A stretch of 64,000 bases of DNA, from assembly GCA_963789275.1 (NCBI GenBank), contig CAWBKF010000025.1, forward strand, positions 1 to 64,000. Direction: 5' to 3'. Positions 1 to 9,921 of the stretch are shown here, piece by piece. The notes beneath the pieces were generated by a model that was not told where the DNA came from, searched no databases, and saw nothing but the letters and a program-made list of their open reading frames with translations. The stretch comes from DAHUYF01 sp963789275 (GTDB lineage Bacteria > Pseudomonadota > Alphaproteobacteria > ATCC43930 > CGMCC-115725). The position numbers and the translations under genes were made by a program. Within the stretch, counting starts at the first letter, position 1. Each line of letters starts with the position of its first letter.

Positions 1-25
1 CTGTTCCCTTAGGCCGGCACCTGCC

Positions 26-3000
26 TCACCGCGCCAGCTCGTCGAGCAGCGCCTTCGCCTCCCTGAGATCGGTCGTGTCGAAGCCTTCGGTGAACCAGTC
101 GTAGATCGGCACGAGGAGGTCGCGGGCTTCGCCACGTCGGCCCCGCTCGGTCCACAGCCGGGCAAGATCGGTCGCGGCACCGATCTCCCAACCTTTGGCG
201 CCCTGCTCGCGGGCGACAGCCAGCGCCTGTTTAAGGCTTGCCTCGACCTCGGGGTCGGCGGCGCCTCGCAGGTGCCGCAGCAGCGCGCCGCGAGTCCGAT
301 GCAGCCGCGATAGATAGGCGCGCTCGCCGCCCCCGGTCGCGGTTAGCGCGGCCTCCACTTGCGCCAGACCCTCCAGATGGGAGCCGGCCATGAGCAGGGT
401 TTCGGCACGGAGGGCAACCACCAGCGTCGCGTGAGCGAGTCCGCCCATTTGCGCAAGCAGGCGTTCCGTTTCCCGCAAATGCGCGATCCCCTCGGCCGTC
501 TGCCCGGAACGCGCCAGCGCCCAACCCAGTAGGTTAAACCCGTGGGCGCGCGGCATCGGCAGGCCATGCACGTCGGTCAAGTCGATCAATTCGCGCGCCG
601 TCGACGCCAAAACCTGGAGTTCGTCCAGCATGGCGAAGGCTTCGCAGGCCTTCCACAACGCATTGCCCAGTGTCGGGGCGTGGCTGAGCTGTCGGGCAAA
701 TTCAATACCCTCGAGCGCCAATCGGTGCGCTTGATCGGGAAAGCCAAGGACAAATCGTGTCGCGGCAGCGAAATTCATGCCGCAGACGTGTGGATCGTGG
801 CCGAGATATACGTGTCGGTGATGCGCGTGGCGCTCGGGGTCGTAGAGTGACGCACCCGCGTTGATGTGCTCTTCTGCCTCGCGAAAGCGACCTTGGAATG
901 AAAGCGTCGCCCAGCTGCAGTGATACGCCTGGAGGAGGATGTCTTTGTCGTCGAGAACACCTGCCATTCTGAACAGATCGGTTCCGATCTCGGCCGCACG
1001 ATCGAGGCGACCGCGGCCGATATTGAAGATCCACAGATTGGCGACCGCCGGAGCGATCTCAGGCGAACTATCGAGCCGGCGTCCGATCTCGGCAGCCCGC
1101 TCAACGACCTCGCCGGCCTCTTGGGCTGACCAGCCATAGACGCCCATCATCAGCGGGGCTAGCTGCGACAGGATCGCCAACTCGCCGCGCCACCGCTCCG
1201 CACCTTCGGGTTGCGCCTCGACCAGCGTCAAGGCCCGCCGGAAATGGCCGATCGCCTCGCGAGCGGCAGCACGGCGCACCGCCTGCTCGCCAGCTTTACG
1301 CCAATAGACGGCTGCGCGCTGCGGGGTCGCCGGCTTCCGCCAGGTGGTAGGCGAGGATCTCGGGCTCGCGCTCGATCCGATCGGGCGCACGCGTTTCGAG
1401 CGCCGCGGCGATGCGGGCGTGCAACGCCTGGCGCGGGCCGCGCAGCAATGTGCCGTAGGCGGTGTCCTGCACGAGGGCATGCTTGAACTGGCACTCCGCG
1501 GCGGGCGGCGTGCCGCGCTGGAAGATGAGCCCGGCTGCGACCAGCTGGTCGAGGGCGGCACGGGTTTCGCCTTCGCTGCGCAGGGCGGTCGCGGAGAGCA
1601 GTTCGTAGGAGAACTCGCGACCGATCGCGGCACCGGTTTGCGCGATTTCGCGCGCGGCTGGGCCGAGCCGGTCCAGCCGCGCCAAAAGCGACGCCTGCAA
1701 CGTAGCTGGCACCATAGTGCGAGCCGCGGGGATCGCGGCGATCGCGCCATGCGCCGTGGCGGTTTCCGTTTCGAGCACGACCTTCGTGACTTCTTCGAGG
1801 AACAGCGGCACGCCGTCGCTTCGCTCGACGATCTCGGCGACGATGTCGGCCGGGAGCGCGCCTGCGTTGGCCGTGAGGCGCTGCACCAGGGCCGCACCGT
1901 CGCGGCGGCCGAGCCGCGCCAGTGCCAGCATCGTCACATGCGACAGTCCGACCCAGGGCGGCTGGAACTCGGGCCGGAACGTTGCGATCAGCAATACCGG
2001 CAGATGCTCGACGCGGGCGATGGTGCGATCGAGGAGCTCGCGCGAGGTCGGGTCCATCCAATGCAGGTCATCGAACACCATCAATACCGGCTGCGCTCGG
2101 GCCAATCCGTCGAGGAGGTGCGTCAGCGCCTCGAACGTGCGCTTCTTCTTCTGCTGTGGACTGATGTCGAGGGCGGTGCCCGGCAGCGACAGCAGCTCGG
2201 CGAGCAGCGGGAATGCCTCAGCTTCCCCGCCCTCCACCAGCATTTGCGCCAGCTTCCGTTGCTTCGCCGCGGCATCGTCGTCGTTTGCGAAGCCGGCGGC
2301 ACGCTCTAATTGGCCGATGATCGGGTAGAGCGCGCTGTCCGTGTGCTGCGGCGAGCAAAAATAGCGCAAGCGCGTGTGACGTTCGGCGGCGAGGCGTTCC
2401 AGCAGCTCGGCCGTGAGCCGCGATTTGCCGATGCCGGCCTCGCCGGAGAGAAGCACTACCTGACCTTCGCCGACCTTGGCGCGGGACCAGCGCCGCGCCA
2501 ACAGCTCCATTTCCTCTTCGCGCCCGACGAGCGCAGTCAAGCCGGTCTCGTGCAGCGCCTCGAAGCGGCTTTCCACCGCTCTTGCGCGAAGGACCGCCCA
2601 CGCCCGCGCCGGCCCGGCGATGCCCTTGAGGTCTCTTGACCCGAGATCCTCCAGCTCGAAGAGGTTGCCGAGGAGTGCTCGCGTACTGTCGGCGATGACG
2701 ACGGTGTTCGGCTGGGCGATCCCCTGCAGGCGCGCCGCGAGATTGGGAGTGTCGCCCACCACCCCGCGCTCTCGCGCGTCGCCTTCACCGATGAGATCGC
2801 CGACGACCACCAGCCCGGTGGCGATACCAAGGCGAACCGCGAGGACGGCATCGTGGCCGGCCTGTAGTTTGGGGACTGCTTCGATCAGCGCGAGGGCACT
2901 CCGCACCGCCCGCTCCGCGTCGTCTTCATGCGCCTGCGGATAGCCGAAGTACGCGAGCACTCCATCGCCCATGTACTTGGCGACGAACCCACCGGCCTTG

Positions 3001-3404
3001 GTGATCTGCTCGGCGCAGCAGCGGTGGTACGTGCCGATGATCTCACGCATGTCCTCGGGGTCGAGCCGCGCCGAGAGCGCGGTCGAGCCGACGAGATCGC
3101 AGAACATGACCGTGAGGTAGCGCCGCTCAACAGAGGGTTCAGGGACGGGCGCGACAGTAGACGTCGCATTCGTTGGTGTGGTGGACACCGGCGCCGGTGG
3201 CAGTGCTTTCGCGTTGGAGAAGCCAGAGCGCAGAGCAGCGATGGCGTCGAGCAACTTGCGGCGGTGTCCGACGACCGCGACGCCCAAATCCTTCAAGTCC
3301 TCCGACGTCAAGTTCGGGAGGACCGTTTCGTCGATCTCGTTTTCGCGAAACGCCGCCTGATAGCGTTCGAGGCCTAGGCTCCGTAGCCAACCCCCGATGT
3401 CCAT
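26..3404 (-). pseudogene. SAM-domain class III adenylate/guanylate cyclase with AAA ATPase and TPR regions, frameshifted
   Basis: Predicted signalling protein of about 1126 residues that makes a cyclic nucleotide. Residues 1-65 form a SAM domain, and about 95-270 a class III cyclase domain with metal-binding Asp in FCDLVGST (D103) and MGDGVLAYFG (D147). An ATPase region follows with Walker A GEAGIGKS (321-328) and a FDDLHWMD-type Walker B. The C-terminal half is helical and TPR-like. The frame breaks near 1311-1325: the upstream frame (1296-3404) ends soon after HLAEAGDP, and the downstream frame resumes at AAVYWRKAGEQ. Removing one C joins them, and total length is 3n+1. This may be a true pseudogene or a one-base assembly error. 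The start at 3404 gives the standard SAM beginning MDIGGWLRSLGL. Confidence 0.85.
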
Positions 3405-3584
3405 GGTGGTACCCTATTGCTGCGAAAGGGCATGATCGGCCGGGCGAAACAAGGTGTCCAGGGTCCGTTTGAAATAGCCGCTTCGGGTCAAACTGAGAAG
3501 CGCGTCACCTGCCAGTCGATGTCGGTGAACCGCTCAAGAGCGGACCGGACTCGGGCGAGCACCCTCGTCGAGGTTTGTTAAGGG

Positions 3585-3644
3585 TTCTCGGATGCCTGCC
3601 GCGGCGAGGACGGTGCGGCTGCTCTGGCGGCAGGCGTCCGAGAA
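3585..3644. repeat. Subterminal hairpin of IS91-like copy A
   Basis: Inverted repeat of 18 nt (3585-3602 with 3627-3644), 17 of 18 positions pairing, around a 24-nt loop and 9 nt from the outer element end. It mirrors 9853-9912 in copy B. Subterminal palindromes are typical of rolling-circle transposon termini, where strand cleavage or termination occurs. Confidence 0.7.
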
Positions 3645-3942
3645 GCCTCAGGGGAGGAAACCGCGGGCAGGAAGGGGCGCGGCCGTTCGGCGGGTTGGAT
3701 CTATGGGGATTTGAGAGCCGCAGGTGTTGGGAAGGCGCGGTGGTGTCGTGATCGTAGGGCAAGGTCCGCAGCGTGACATTGCGGTGGCGGAGTGTGCGAT
3801 GGCAGTCGTTGAGGTGCGAGCGCAATGGCCGAGCACGTGAGCTGGCGCACAACGATGGTGATTGGCCGAGCGGGGTGGTGGCCGGTCGATGGACAGCGGC
3901 AATTGTGAGCGGCATTCGAGCGTCGTGACCGGGTAATGGCGC

Positions 3943-5148
3943 TCATGAGGTGTCGATCCTGATCGAGACCGTCGGTCGATATCGCGGCGAGCAGCCGCGC
4001 TCGAAGGTCTCGATGACGATCATGCTACCGCCGCAGCGGGGGCAGGGATGCGAGCGCATCGGCTCGTCGCCATTGGCAGCGTCGGTAAGGCTCTCCTTAC
4101 TGCGCGTTCCGGGCACGTCGAGCAGCTGACGCGCTCTCGCGATGTTGTCGGTGCGCGCGCCGTTGGCGAAGAGACCGTAGTGGCGGATGCGATGGAAGCC
4201 GGCGGGCAGCACGTGGATCAGGAAGCGTCGGATGAACTCGTCGATGGCGAGCGTCATCACCTTGGCCCGCTCGCGCCCCTTGGCCCGGTAGTCCTTCCAC
4301 TTGAAGGTGATGCCGGTATGGTCGAGCGCGAGCAGCCGGCTATTGGCGATGGCGACGCGGTGCGTATAGCGCGACAGGTAAGCCAACACGGCTTCCGGTC
4401 CGCCGAATGGTCTCTTCGCGTAGACAACCCACTCGGCGTTGCGTAACGGCGTCAGATACGCCGCGAAAGCATGGCCCTCGGTGAGCTGGGCGTGACCGCC
4501 GAAGAAGTGCAGGCGGCCGGCGTCATTGGCGGCGACCAGCTTCTCCAGGAACAGTCGCCGGAACAGCCGCGAGAGCACGCGCACGGGGAGGAAGAAGCCG
4601 GGCCGGCAGGATATCCAACGCTGGCCGTCGAGCGAGATGCCGCCACCCGGCACGATGACATGCACATGCGGGTGATGCGTGAGTGCCGAACCCCAGCTGT
4701 GCAGTACGGCGATGAGGCCGATCCGGGCGCCGAGATGCTTCGGGTCGGCGGCGATGGTGATGAGCGTCTCGGCCGCGGCCTTGAACAGGATGCCATAGAC
4801 GACCGCCTTATTTTGGTAGGCGATGTCGCCGATCGGCGCCGGCAGCGTGAACACGACGTGGTAGTAGGGCACGGGCAACAGCTCGGCCTCCCGATCGGCG
4901 AGCCATTCCTTCGCTGCCGCGCCTTGGCACTTGGGGCAATGTCTATTGCGGCAGGAGTTATAGGCGATGTGCGTGTGCGCGCACTTCTCGCAACGCTCGA
5001 CATGTCCACCGAGAGCCGCCGTGCGGCAGCTCTCGATGGCGGACATGACCTTCAGCTGGCCGAGGCTCACGTGGCCGGCGTTGGCACGACGCCACGCCGG
5101 CCCGTGATCGCGGAAGATATCCGCGACCTCCAATGACGGCCGTGACAC
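3943..5148 (-). CDS. IS91-family HUH transposase (copy A)
   Basis: Product of 401 residues, normal for IS91/IS801-type transposases. The N-terminus has a zinc-binding Cys cluster (CEKCAHTHIAYNSCRNRHC). The HUH nicking motif is HHPHVHVIVPGGG, and the catalytic-tyrosine region is AYLSRYTHRVAIANSRL. Such enzymes nick one strand and drive rolling-circle transposition. The GTG start lies 12 bp after the integrase stop, so the two genes are probably co-transcribed. It differs from copy B at one residue, Arg here and Gln there in the FR(R/Q)LFLEKL stretch. Confidence 0.93.
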   Translation of the reverse strand: MSRPSLEVADIFRDHGPAWRRANAGHVSLGQLKVMSAIESCRTAALGGHVERCEKCAHTHIAYNSCRNRHCPKCQGAAAKEWLADREAELLPVPYYHVVFTLPAPIGDIAYQNKAVVYGILFKAAAETLITIAADPKHLGARIGLIAVLHSWGSALTHHPHVHVIVPGGGISLDGQRWISCRPGFFLPVRVLSRLFRRLFLEKLVAANDAGRLHFFGGHAQLTEGHAFAAYLTPLRNAEWVVYAKRPFGGPEAVLAYLSRYTHRVAIANSRLLALDHTGITFKWKDYRAKGRERAKVMTLAIDEFIRRFLIHVLPAGFHRIRHYGLFANGARTDNIARARQLLDVPGTRSKESLTDAANGDEPMRSHPCPRCGGSMIVIETFERGCSPRYRPTVSIRIDTS

Positions 5149-5160
5149 GAAGCCGGCGCT

Positions 5161-6027
5161 TTACGCCGGCGGCTTCACCTCGGTGAGCAGCAGGTCGAGC
5201 GGGCTGGTAACTTCGCCGATCGCCTTGATGGCCACACGCGTATAGAGCGCCGTGGTGTCGAGCTTCTTGTGCCCCAGCAAAACCTGAATGACGCGAATGT
5301 CGGTCTTGTTCTCCAACAGATGCGTGGCAAAGCTATGCCGTAGCGTATGCGGGGACACGCGCTTGTCGATCCCGGCTCTCTCGGCGGCAATATGGCAGGC
5401 GCGGTTAATCTGGCGGGTCGTCAGCGGCTGCCCCAGGACACGGCCCGGAAACAGCCAGCCCCGTGGCCGGACCGCTTTCCAATAGGTGCGCAGGAGATCG
5501 AGAAGATGCGGCGACAGCATCACGTAGCGGTCCTTGCGTCCCTTGCCCTGCTCGACGCGAATGACCATCCGCGCGCTGTCGATATCACTGATCTTGAGGG
5601 AGACGACTTCGGCAACGCGCAAGCCCGCTGCATAGGCTACGCTCAACGCCGCCCTGCACTTGATGCCGGGAACGGCCGCCAGGAGGCGGGCCACCTCGTC
5701 CGGGCTCAAAACCACCGGCAGCCTTCGCGGTTCACGGCAGAACGCGATCTCGTCCGTGACTTCGGGCCTTCTGAGCGTCACCCTGAAGAAAAAGCGCAAA
5801 GCGGTCATCGCGGCGTTCCGGCTGGGGACCGCGACGCCGCTCTTGGCAAGATGGAGTTGGTAGCGGCGAATGTCTTCGAACACCGCGTGGTCCAGGGGCC
5901 GGCCGAAGAAATCGGCGAAGCTCTTGACGGCGCGGATGTACTGCTGTTGGGTCTTCGGTGAGAAATGCCGGATCGTCATCTCTTCGATCATGCGCCGGCG
6001 CAACGGGCTGATGGCCTTCGCGGTCAT
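5161..6027 (-). CDS. Tyrosine recombinase/integrase of the IS91-like element (copy A)
   Basis: XerC/D-type site-specific recombinase of 288 residues. It has an N-terminal SAM-like core-binding region (FSPKTQQQYIRAVKSF). The catalytic domain shows Arg in AAGLRVAEV, the HxLRH box SPHTLRHSFATHLLEN and the final LLGHKKLDTTALYTRV with the nucleophilic Tyr. Start 6027 is chosen because a GGAG ribosome-binding site lies about 6 nt upstream. A longer frame to 6072 runs into a hairpin and is unlikely to be translated. Tyrosine integrases occur upstream of the HUH transposase in one branch of IS91 elements. Their role there is not established; resolving intermediates is an inference. Confidence 0.9.
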   Translation of the reverse strand: MTAKAISPLRRRMIEEMTIRHFSPKTQQQYIRAVKSFADFFGRPLDHAVFEDIRRYQLHLAKSGVAVPSRNAAMTALRFFFRVTLRRPEVTDEIAFCREPRRLPVVLSPDEVARLLAAVPGIKCRAALSVAYAAGLRVAEVVSLKISDIDSARMVIRVEQGKGRKDRYVMLSPHLLDLLRTYWKAVRPRGWLFPGRVLGQPLTTRQINRACHIAAERAGIDKRVSPHTLRHSFATHLLENKTDIRVIQVLLGHKKLDTTALYTRVAIKAIGEVTSPLDLLLTEVKPPA

Positions 6028-6035
6028 GAGGGGCT

Positions 6036-6078
6036 CCTGTCTTGGGAGAGGTTGCAAGCCTCTCAATCTCAAGACAGG
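6036..6078 (-). promoter_or_regulatory. Nested hairpin overlapping the integrase ribosome-binding site (copy A)
   Basis: Mirror of 7419-7461. A 9-bp outer stem (CCTGTCTTG with CAAGACAGG) encloses a 6-bp inner stem (GAGAGG with CCTCTC). The 3' arm runs into the AGGAG ribosome-binding site of the integrase, so the fold would partly hide it. Confidence 0.5.
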
Positions 6079-6359
6079 ACGCTCCCTTCTGGCTACCGCG
6101 CCTTCGGTGACACGCCAGCGCCCTACCGCGAGAGCGGTTTAGTCCTCTGACCCTATCCAGACTTGCGGCCTTGGGCAGAGATCACGTCTGACGATGCCAC
6201 GATACTGCCGGATCTTAGTGGCCGGAGGTCACGTGTAAATCCCTTCGGCACGCCGCTGCAGATTGCCGTGGGTCATCTTGACGGTTAGATTGGCACCTAA
6301 AGGCGCGGCCAATCTGGAGAATTTCAGCTTCTGCGAGACGATTCGGCAAAGGCTATCCG

Positions 6360-7211
6360 ATGCTGAGCAATCAGCCTAGTCTTACTGCGCGAGGAGCTGC
6401 AGCGCACCGTGCGGCCCATCAGACGCTCGAAGGCGGTCGGGTCTTCACCGATCCGTTCGCTTGCGTGATTCTCGGTGAGGAACCTCGAGCCATCGCGGAG
6501 AGGGAAGCGGCCGAGCCGCAGCGGCGGCCGATGCGCCTCTTCGTCACCGCGCGCACCCGCTTTGCCGAGGATGCCCTGTCGGTGGCTGTGACGGCGCGCG
6601 GCGTGCGCCAGGTGATCGTTCTCGGCGCCGGACTCGATACCTTTGCGCTACGCAATCCACACGCGCATTTAGGCTTGCGCGTGTTCGAGGTGGATCACTC
6701 CGCGACCCAGGCTTGGAAACGCGAGCGTCTCGCTGAGGCGGGACTTCGGATTCCAGATTCTCTGACTTTCGTGTCGGTCGATTTTGAGCGCGAGAAACTT
6801 TCCGAGGCGCTTCGCGCCGCGGGGTTCTGCTTCGAGCAGCCTGGGTTCTTTCTGTGGTTGGGGGTAGTCCCGTATCTCACGCGTGACGCCATCTTTGCGA
6901 CGTTGCGTTTTGTCGCGGGTCTATCCAATTCCGAAGTGGCGTTCGACTACTCCGAACCACCCGACAATTATCCACCCGAACGCCGCGTCTTCTACGACCG
7001 TGCGGCCAAGCGGGTTGCCACGCTCGGCGAGCCGTGGCTGAGCCATTTCGATCCGGCCGAGTTGGGTGATGAACTCGAACGTCTCGGATTTGGCGAATTG
7101 GAGGATCTGTCTCTTAGCGAAATGGTCGTCCGCTATTTCGGAGAGGAAGAAAACATGGGAACGCGCGGCGGCGGAGGACCCCATGTGATCCGTGCTCGGC
7201 GTATGACCTAG
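6360..7211 (+). CDS. Class I SAM-dependent methyltransferase, TIGR00027/LCMT-like
   Basis: Product of 283 residues resembling the Ppm1/leucine-carboxyl-methyltransferase-like family found widely in mycobacteria and alphaproteobacteria. It opens with the typical SLTARGAAAHRAAHQ and RVFTDPFACVILG region. SAM-binding motif I is VIVLGAGLDTFALR, followed by the acidic FEVDH at the end of the second strand. The acceptor substrate is unknown. It is the only gene between the two inverted IS91-like copies and reads toward copy B. It may therefore be cargo, or a resident gene bracketed by two insertions. Its base composition is somewhat less GC-rich than the neighbouring metabolic genes. Confidence 0.88.
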   Translation: MLSNQPSLTARGAAAHRAAHQTLEGGRVFTDPFACVILGEEPRAIAEREAAEPQRRPMRLFVTARTRFAEDALSVAVTARGVRQVIVLGAGLDTFALRNPHAHLGLRVFEVDHSATQAWKRERLAEAGLRIPDSLTFVSVDFEREKLSEALRAAGFCFEQPGFFLWLGVVPYLTRDAIFATLRFVAGLSNSEVAFDYSEPPDNYPPERRVFYDRAAKRVATLGEPWLSHFDPAELGDELERLGFGELEDLSLSEMVVRYFGEEENMGTRGGGGPHVIRARRMT

Positions 7212-7418
7212 CAGGACGAGATCACCGCCGGAATCATACGCTCCAGCCGCAATTGGCACGAAGGCGACGTGACTGGCTCCGTTTTGGAGTTGGTCGATGG
7301 CGGCGAAGCGGATCAGGTGGCAGCTACAGAGCTCTTCCGAGACGTGCCAAAGGACTAAACCGCTCTCGCGGTAGGGCGCTGGCGTGTCACCGAAGGCGCG
7401 GTAGCCAGAAGGGAGCGT

Positions 7419-7461
7419 CCTGTCTTGAGATTGAGAGGCTTGCAACCTCTCCCAAGACAGG
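7419..7461 (+). promoter_or_regulatory. Nested hairpin overlapping the integrase ribosome-binding site (copy B)
   Basis: Outer stem 7419-7427 pairs with 7453-7461, and inner stem 7433-7438 pairs with 7446-7451. The outer 3' arm overlaps the start of the AGGAG ribosome-binding site that serves the ATG at 7470. Similar hairpins in other insertion sequences limit translation from read-through transcripts; that role here is inferred. Confidence 0.5.
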
Positions 7462-7469
7462 AGCCCCTC

Positions 7470-8336
7470 ATGACCGCGAAGGCCATCAGCCCGTTGCGCC
7501 GGCGCATGATCGAAGAGATGACGATCCGGCATTTCTCACCGAAGACCCAACAGCAGTACATCCGCGCCGTCAAGAGCTTCGCCGATTTCTTCGGCCGGCC
7601 CCTGGACCACGCGGTGTTCGAAGACATTCGCCGCTACCAACTCCATCTTGCCAAGAGCGGCGTCGCGGTCCCCAGCCGGAACGCCGCGATGACCGCTTTG
7701 CGCTTTTTCTTCAGGGTGACGCTCAGAAGGCCCGAAGTCACGGACGAGATCGCGTTCTGCCGTGAACCGCGAAGGCTGCCGGTGGTTTTGAGCCCGGACG
7801 AGGTGGCCCGCCTCCTGGCGGCCGTTCCCGGCATCAAGTGCAGGGCGGCGTTGAGCGTAGCCTATGCAGCGGGCTTGCGCGTTGCCGAAGTCGTCTCCCT
7901 CAAGATCAGTGATATCGACAGCGCGCGGATGGTCATTCGCGTCGAGCAGGGCAAGGGACGCAAGGACCGCTACGTGATGCTGTCGCCGCATCTTCTCGAT
8001 CTCCTGCGCACCTATTGGAAAGCGGTCCGGCCACGGGGCTGGCTGTTTCCGGGCCGTGTCCTGGGGCAGCCGCTGACGACCCGCCAGATTAACCGCGCCT
8101 GCCATATTGCCGCCGAGAGAGCCGGGATCGACAAGCGCGTGTCCCCGCATACGCTACGGCATAGCTTTGCCACGCATCTGTTGGAGAACAAGACCGACAT
8201 TCGCGTCATTCAGGTTTTGCTGGGGCACAAGAAGCTCGACACCACGGCGCTCTATACGCGTGTGGCCATCAAGGCGATCGGCGAAGTTACCAGCCCGCTC
8301 GACCTGCTGCTCACCGAGGTGAAGCCGCCGGCGTAA
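7470..8336 (+). CDS. Tyrosine recombinase/integrase of the IS91-like element (copy B)
   Basis: Identical in sequence to the copy A integrase (288 residues), with the same R...HxLRH...Y catalytic set in AAGLRVAEV, HTLRHSFATH and LYTRV. The start at 7470 follows an AGGAG box. Twelve bases separate its stop from the transposase GTG start. Confidence 0.9.
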   Translation: MTAKAISPLRRRMIEEMTIRHFSPKTQQQYIRAVKSFADFFGRPLDHAVFEDIRRYQLHLAKSGVAVPSRNAAMTALRFFFRVTLRRPEVTDEIAFCREPRRLPVVLSPDEVARLLAAVPGIKCRAALSVAYAAGLRVAEVVSLKISDIDSARMVIRVEQGKGRKDRYVMLSPHLLDLLRTYWKAVRPRGWLFPGRVLGQPLTTRQINRACHIAAERAGIDKRVSPHTLRHSFATHLLENKTDIRVIQVLLGHKKLDTTALYTRVAIKAIGEVTSPLDLLLTEVKPPA

Positions 8337-8348
8337 AGCGCCGGCTTC

Positions 8349-9554
8349 GTGTCACGGCCGTCATTGGAGGTCGCGGATATCTTCCGCGATCACGGGCCGG
8401 CGTGGCGTCGTGCCAACGCCGGCCACGTGAGCCTCGGCCAGCTGAAGGTCATGTCCGCCATCGAGAGCTGCCGCACGGCGGCTCTCGGTGGACATGTCGA
8501 GCGTTGCGAGAAGTGCGCGCACACGCACATCGCCTATAACTCCTGCCGCAATAGACATTGCCCCAAGTGCCAAGGCGCGGCAGCGAAGGAATGGCTCGCC
8601 GATCGGGAGGCCGAGCTGTTGCCCGTGCCCTACTACCACGTCGTGTTCACGCTGCCGGCGCCGATCGGCGACATCGCCTACCAAAATAAGGCGGTCGTCT
8701 ATGGCATCCTGTTCAAGGCCGCGGCCGAGACGCTCATCACCATCGCCGCCGACCCGAAGCATCTCGGCGCCCGGATCGGCCTCATCGCCGTACTGCACAG
8801 CTGGGGTTCGGCACTCACGCATCACCCGCATGTGCATGTCATCGTGCCGGGTGGCGGCATCTCGCTCGACGGCCAGCGTTGGATATCCTGCCGGCCCGGC
8901 TTCTTCCTCCCCGTGCGCGTGCTCTCGCGGCTGTTCCGGCAACTGTTCCTGGAGAAGCTGGTCGCCGCCAATGACGCCGGCCGCCTGCACTTCTTCGGCG
9001 GTCACGCCCAGCTCACCGAGGGCCATGCTTTCGCGGCGTATCTGACGCCGTTACGCAACGCCGAGTGGGTTGTCTACGCGAAGAGACCATTCGGCGGACC
9101 GGAAGCCGTGTTGGCTTACCTGTCGCGCTATACGCACCGCGTCGCCATCGCCAATAGCCGGCTGCTCGCGCTCGACCATACCGGCATCACCTTCAAGTGG
9201 AAGGACTACCGGGCCAAGGGGCGCGAGCGGGCCAAGGTGATGACGCTCGCCATCGACGAGTTCATCCGACGCTTCCTGATCCACGTGCTGCCCGCCGGCT
9301 TCCATCGCATCCGCCACTACGGTCTCTTCGCCAACGGCGCGCGCACCGACAACATCGCGAGAGCGCGTCAGCTGCTCGACGTGCCCGGAACGCGCAGTAA
9401 GGAGAGCCTTACCGACGCTGCCAATGGCGACGAGCCGATGCGCTCGCATCCCTGCCCCCGCTGCGGCGGTAGCATGATCGTCATCGAGACCTTCGAGCGC
9501 GGCTGCTCGCCGCGATATCGACCGACGGTCTCGATCAGGATCGACACCTCATGA
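8349..9554 (+). CDS. IS91-family HUH transposase (copy B)
   Basis: Product of 401 residues with the N-terminal Cys cluster, HUH motif (HPHVHV) and the tyrosine-containing AYLSRYTHR block, as in copy A. The single change is an A at 8941, giving CAA (Gln) where copy A has CGA (Arg). The substitution lies in a helix after the HUH motif (FRQLFLEKL), and nothing suggests it inactivates the enzyme. Confidence 0.93.
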   Translation: MSRPSLEVADIFRDHGPAWRRANAGHVSLGQLKVMSAIESCRTAALGGHVERCEKCAHTHIAYNSCRNRHCPKCQGAAAKEWLADREAELLPVPYYHVVFTLPAPIGDIAYQNKAVVYGILFKAAAETLITIAADPKHLGARIGLIAVLHSWGSALTHHPHVHVIVPGGGISLDGQRWISCRPGFFLPVRVLSRLFRQLFLEKLVAANDAGRLHFFGGHAQLTEGHAFAAYLTPLRNAEWVVYAKRPFGGPEAVLAYLSRYTHRVAIANSRLLALDHTGITFKWKDYRAKGRERAKVMTLAIDEFIRRFLIHVLPAGFHRIRHYGLFANGARTDNIARARQLLDVPGTRSKESLTDAANGDEPMRSHPCPRCGGSMIVIETFERGCSPRYRPTVSIRIDTS

Positions 9555-9852
9555 GCGCCATTACCCGGTCACGACGCTCGAATGCCGCTCACAATTGCCG
9601 CTGTCCATCGACCGGCCACCACCCCGCTCGGCCAATCACCATCGTTGTGCGCCAGCTCACGTGCTCGGCCATTGCGCTCGCACCTCAACGACTGCCATCG
9701 CACACTCCGCCACCGCAATGTCACGCTGCGGACCTTGCCCTACGATCACGACACCACCGCGCCTTCCCAACACCTGCGGCTCTCAAATCCCCATAGATCC
9801 AACCCGCCGAACGGCCGCGCCCCTTCCTGCCCGCGGTTTCCTCCCCTGAGGC

Positions 9853-9912
9853 TTCTCGGACGCCTGCCGCCAGAGCAGCCGCACCGTCCTCGCCGCGGCA
9901 GGCATCCGAGAA
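9853..9912. repeat. Subterminal hairpin of IS91-like copy B
   Basis: Arms 9853-9870 and 9895-9912, each 18 nt with one non-Watson-Crick position, around a 24-nt loop. The hairpin ends 9 nt before the element boundary. Confidence 0.7.
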
Positions 9913-9921
9913 CCCTTAACA

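Larger units (their letters stand above)
3576..6146 (-). mobile_element. IS91-like element, copy A
   Basis: This 2571-bp segment matches 7351-9921 on the opposite strand; paired coordinates sum to 13497. Similarity stops abruptly at both ends: 3575 against 9922, and 6147 against 7350. Those points define the element. It carries a tyrosine integrase followed by an HUH transposase, reading leftward. The 367 bases beyond the transposase contain no gene, only a long subterminal hairpin (3585-3644). I found one difference from copy B, at 4556 (C here; the matching base 8941 is A), so the duplication looks recent. IS91-family elements move by rolling-circle transposition and make no target duplication, and none is visible. 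Confidence 0.85.
7351..9921 (+). mobile_element. IS91-like element, copy B
   Basis: Inverted counterpart of 3576-6146, also 2571 bp, with integrase then transposase reading rightward. The element starts at AGGACTAAACCGC and ends at GAACCCTTAACA; beyond these points the copies diverge. The outer 367 bp hold only the terminal hairpin. The spacer between copies is 1204 bp (6147-7350). Confidence 0.85.
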
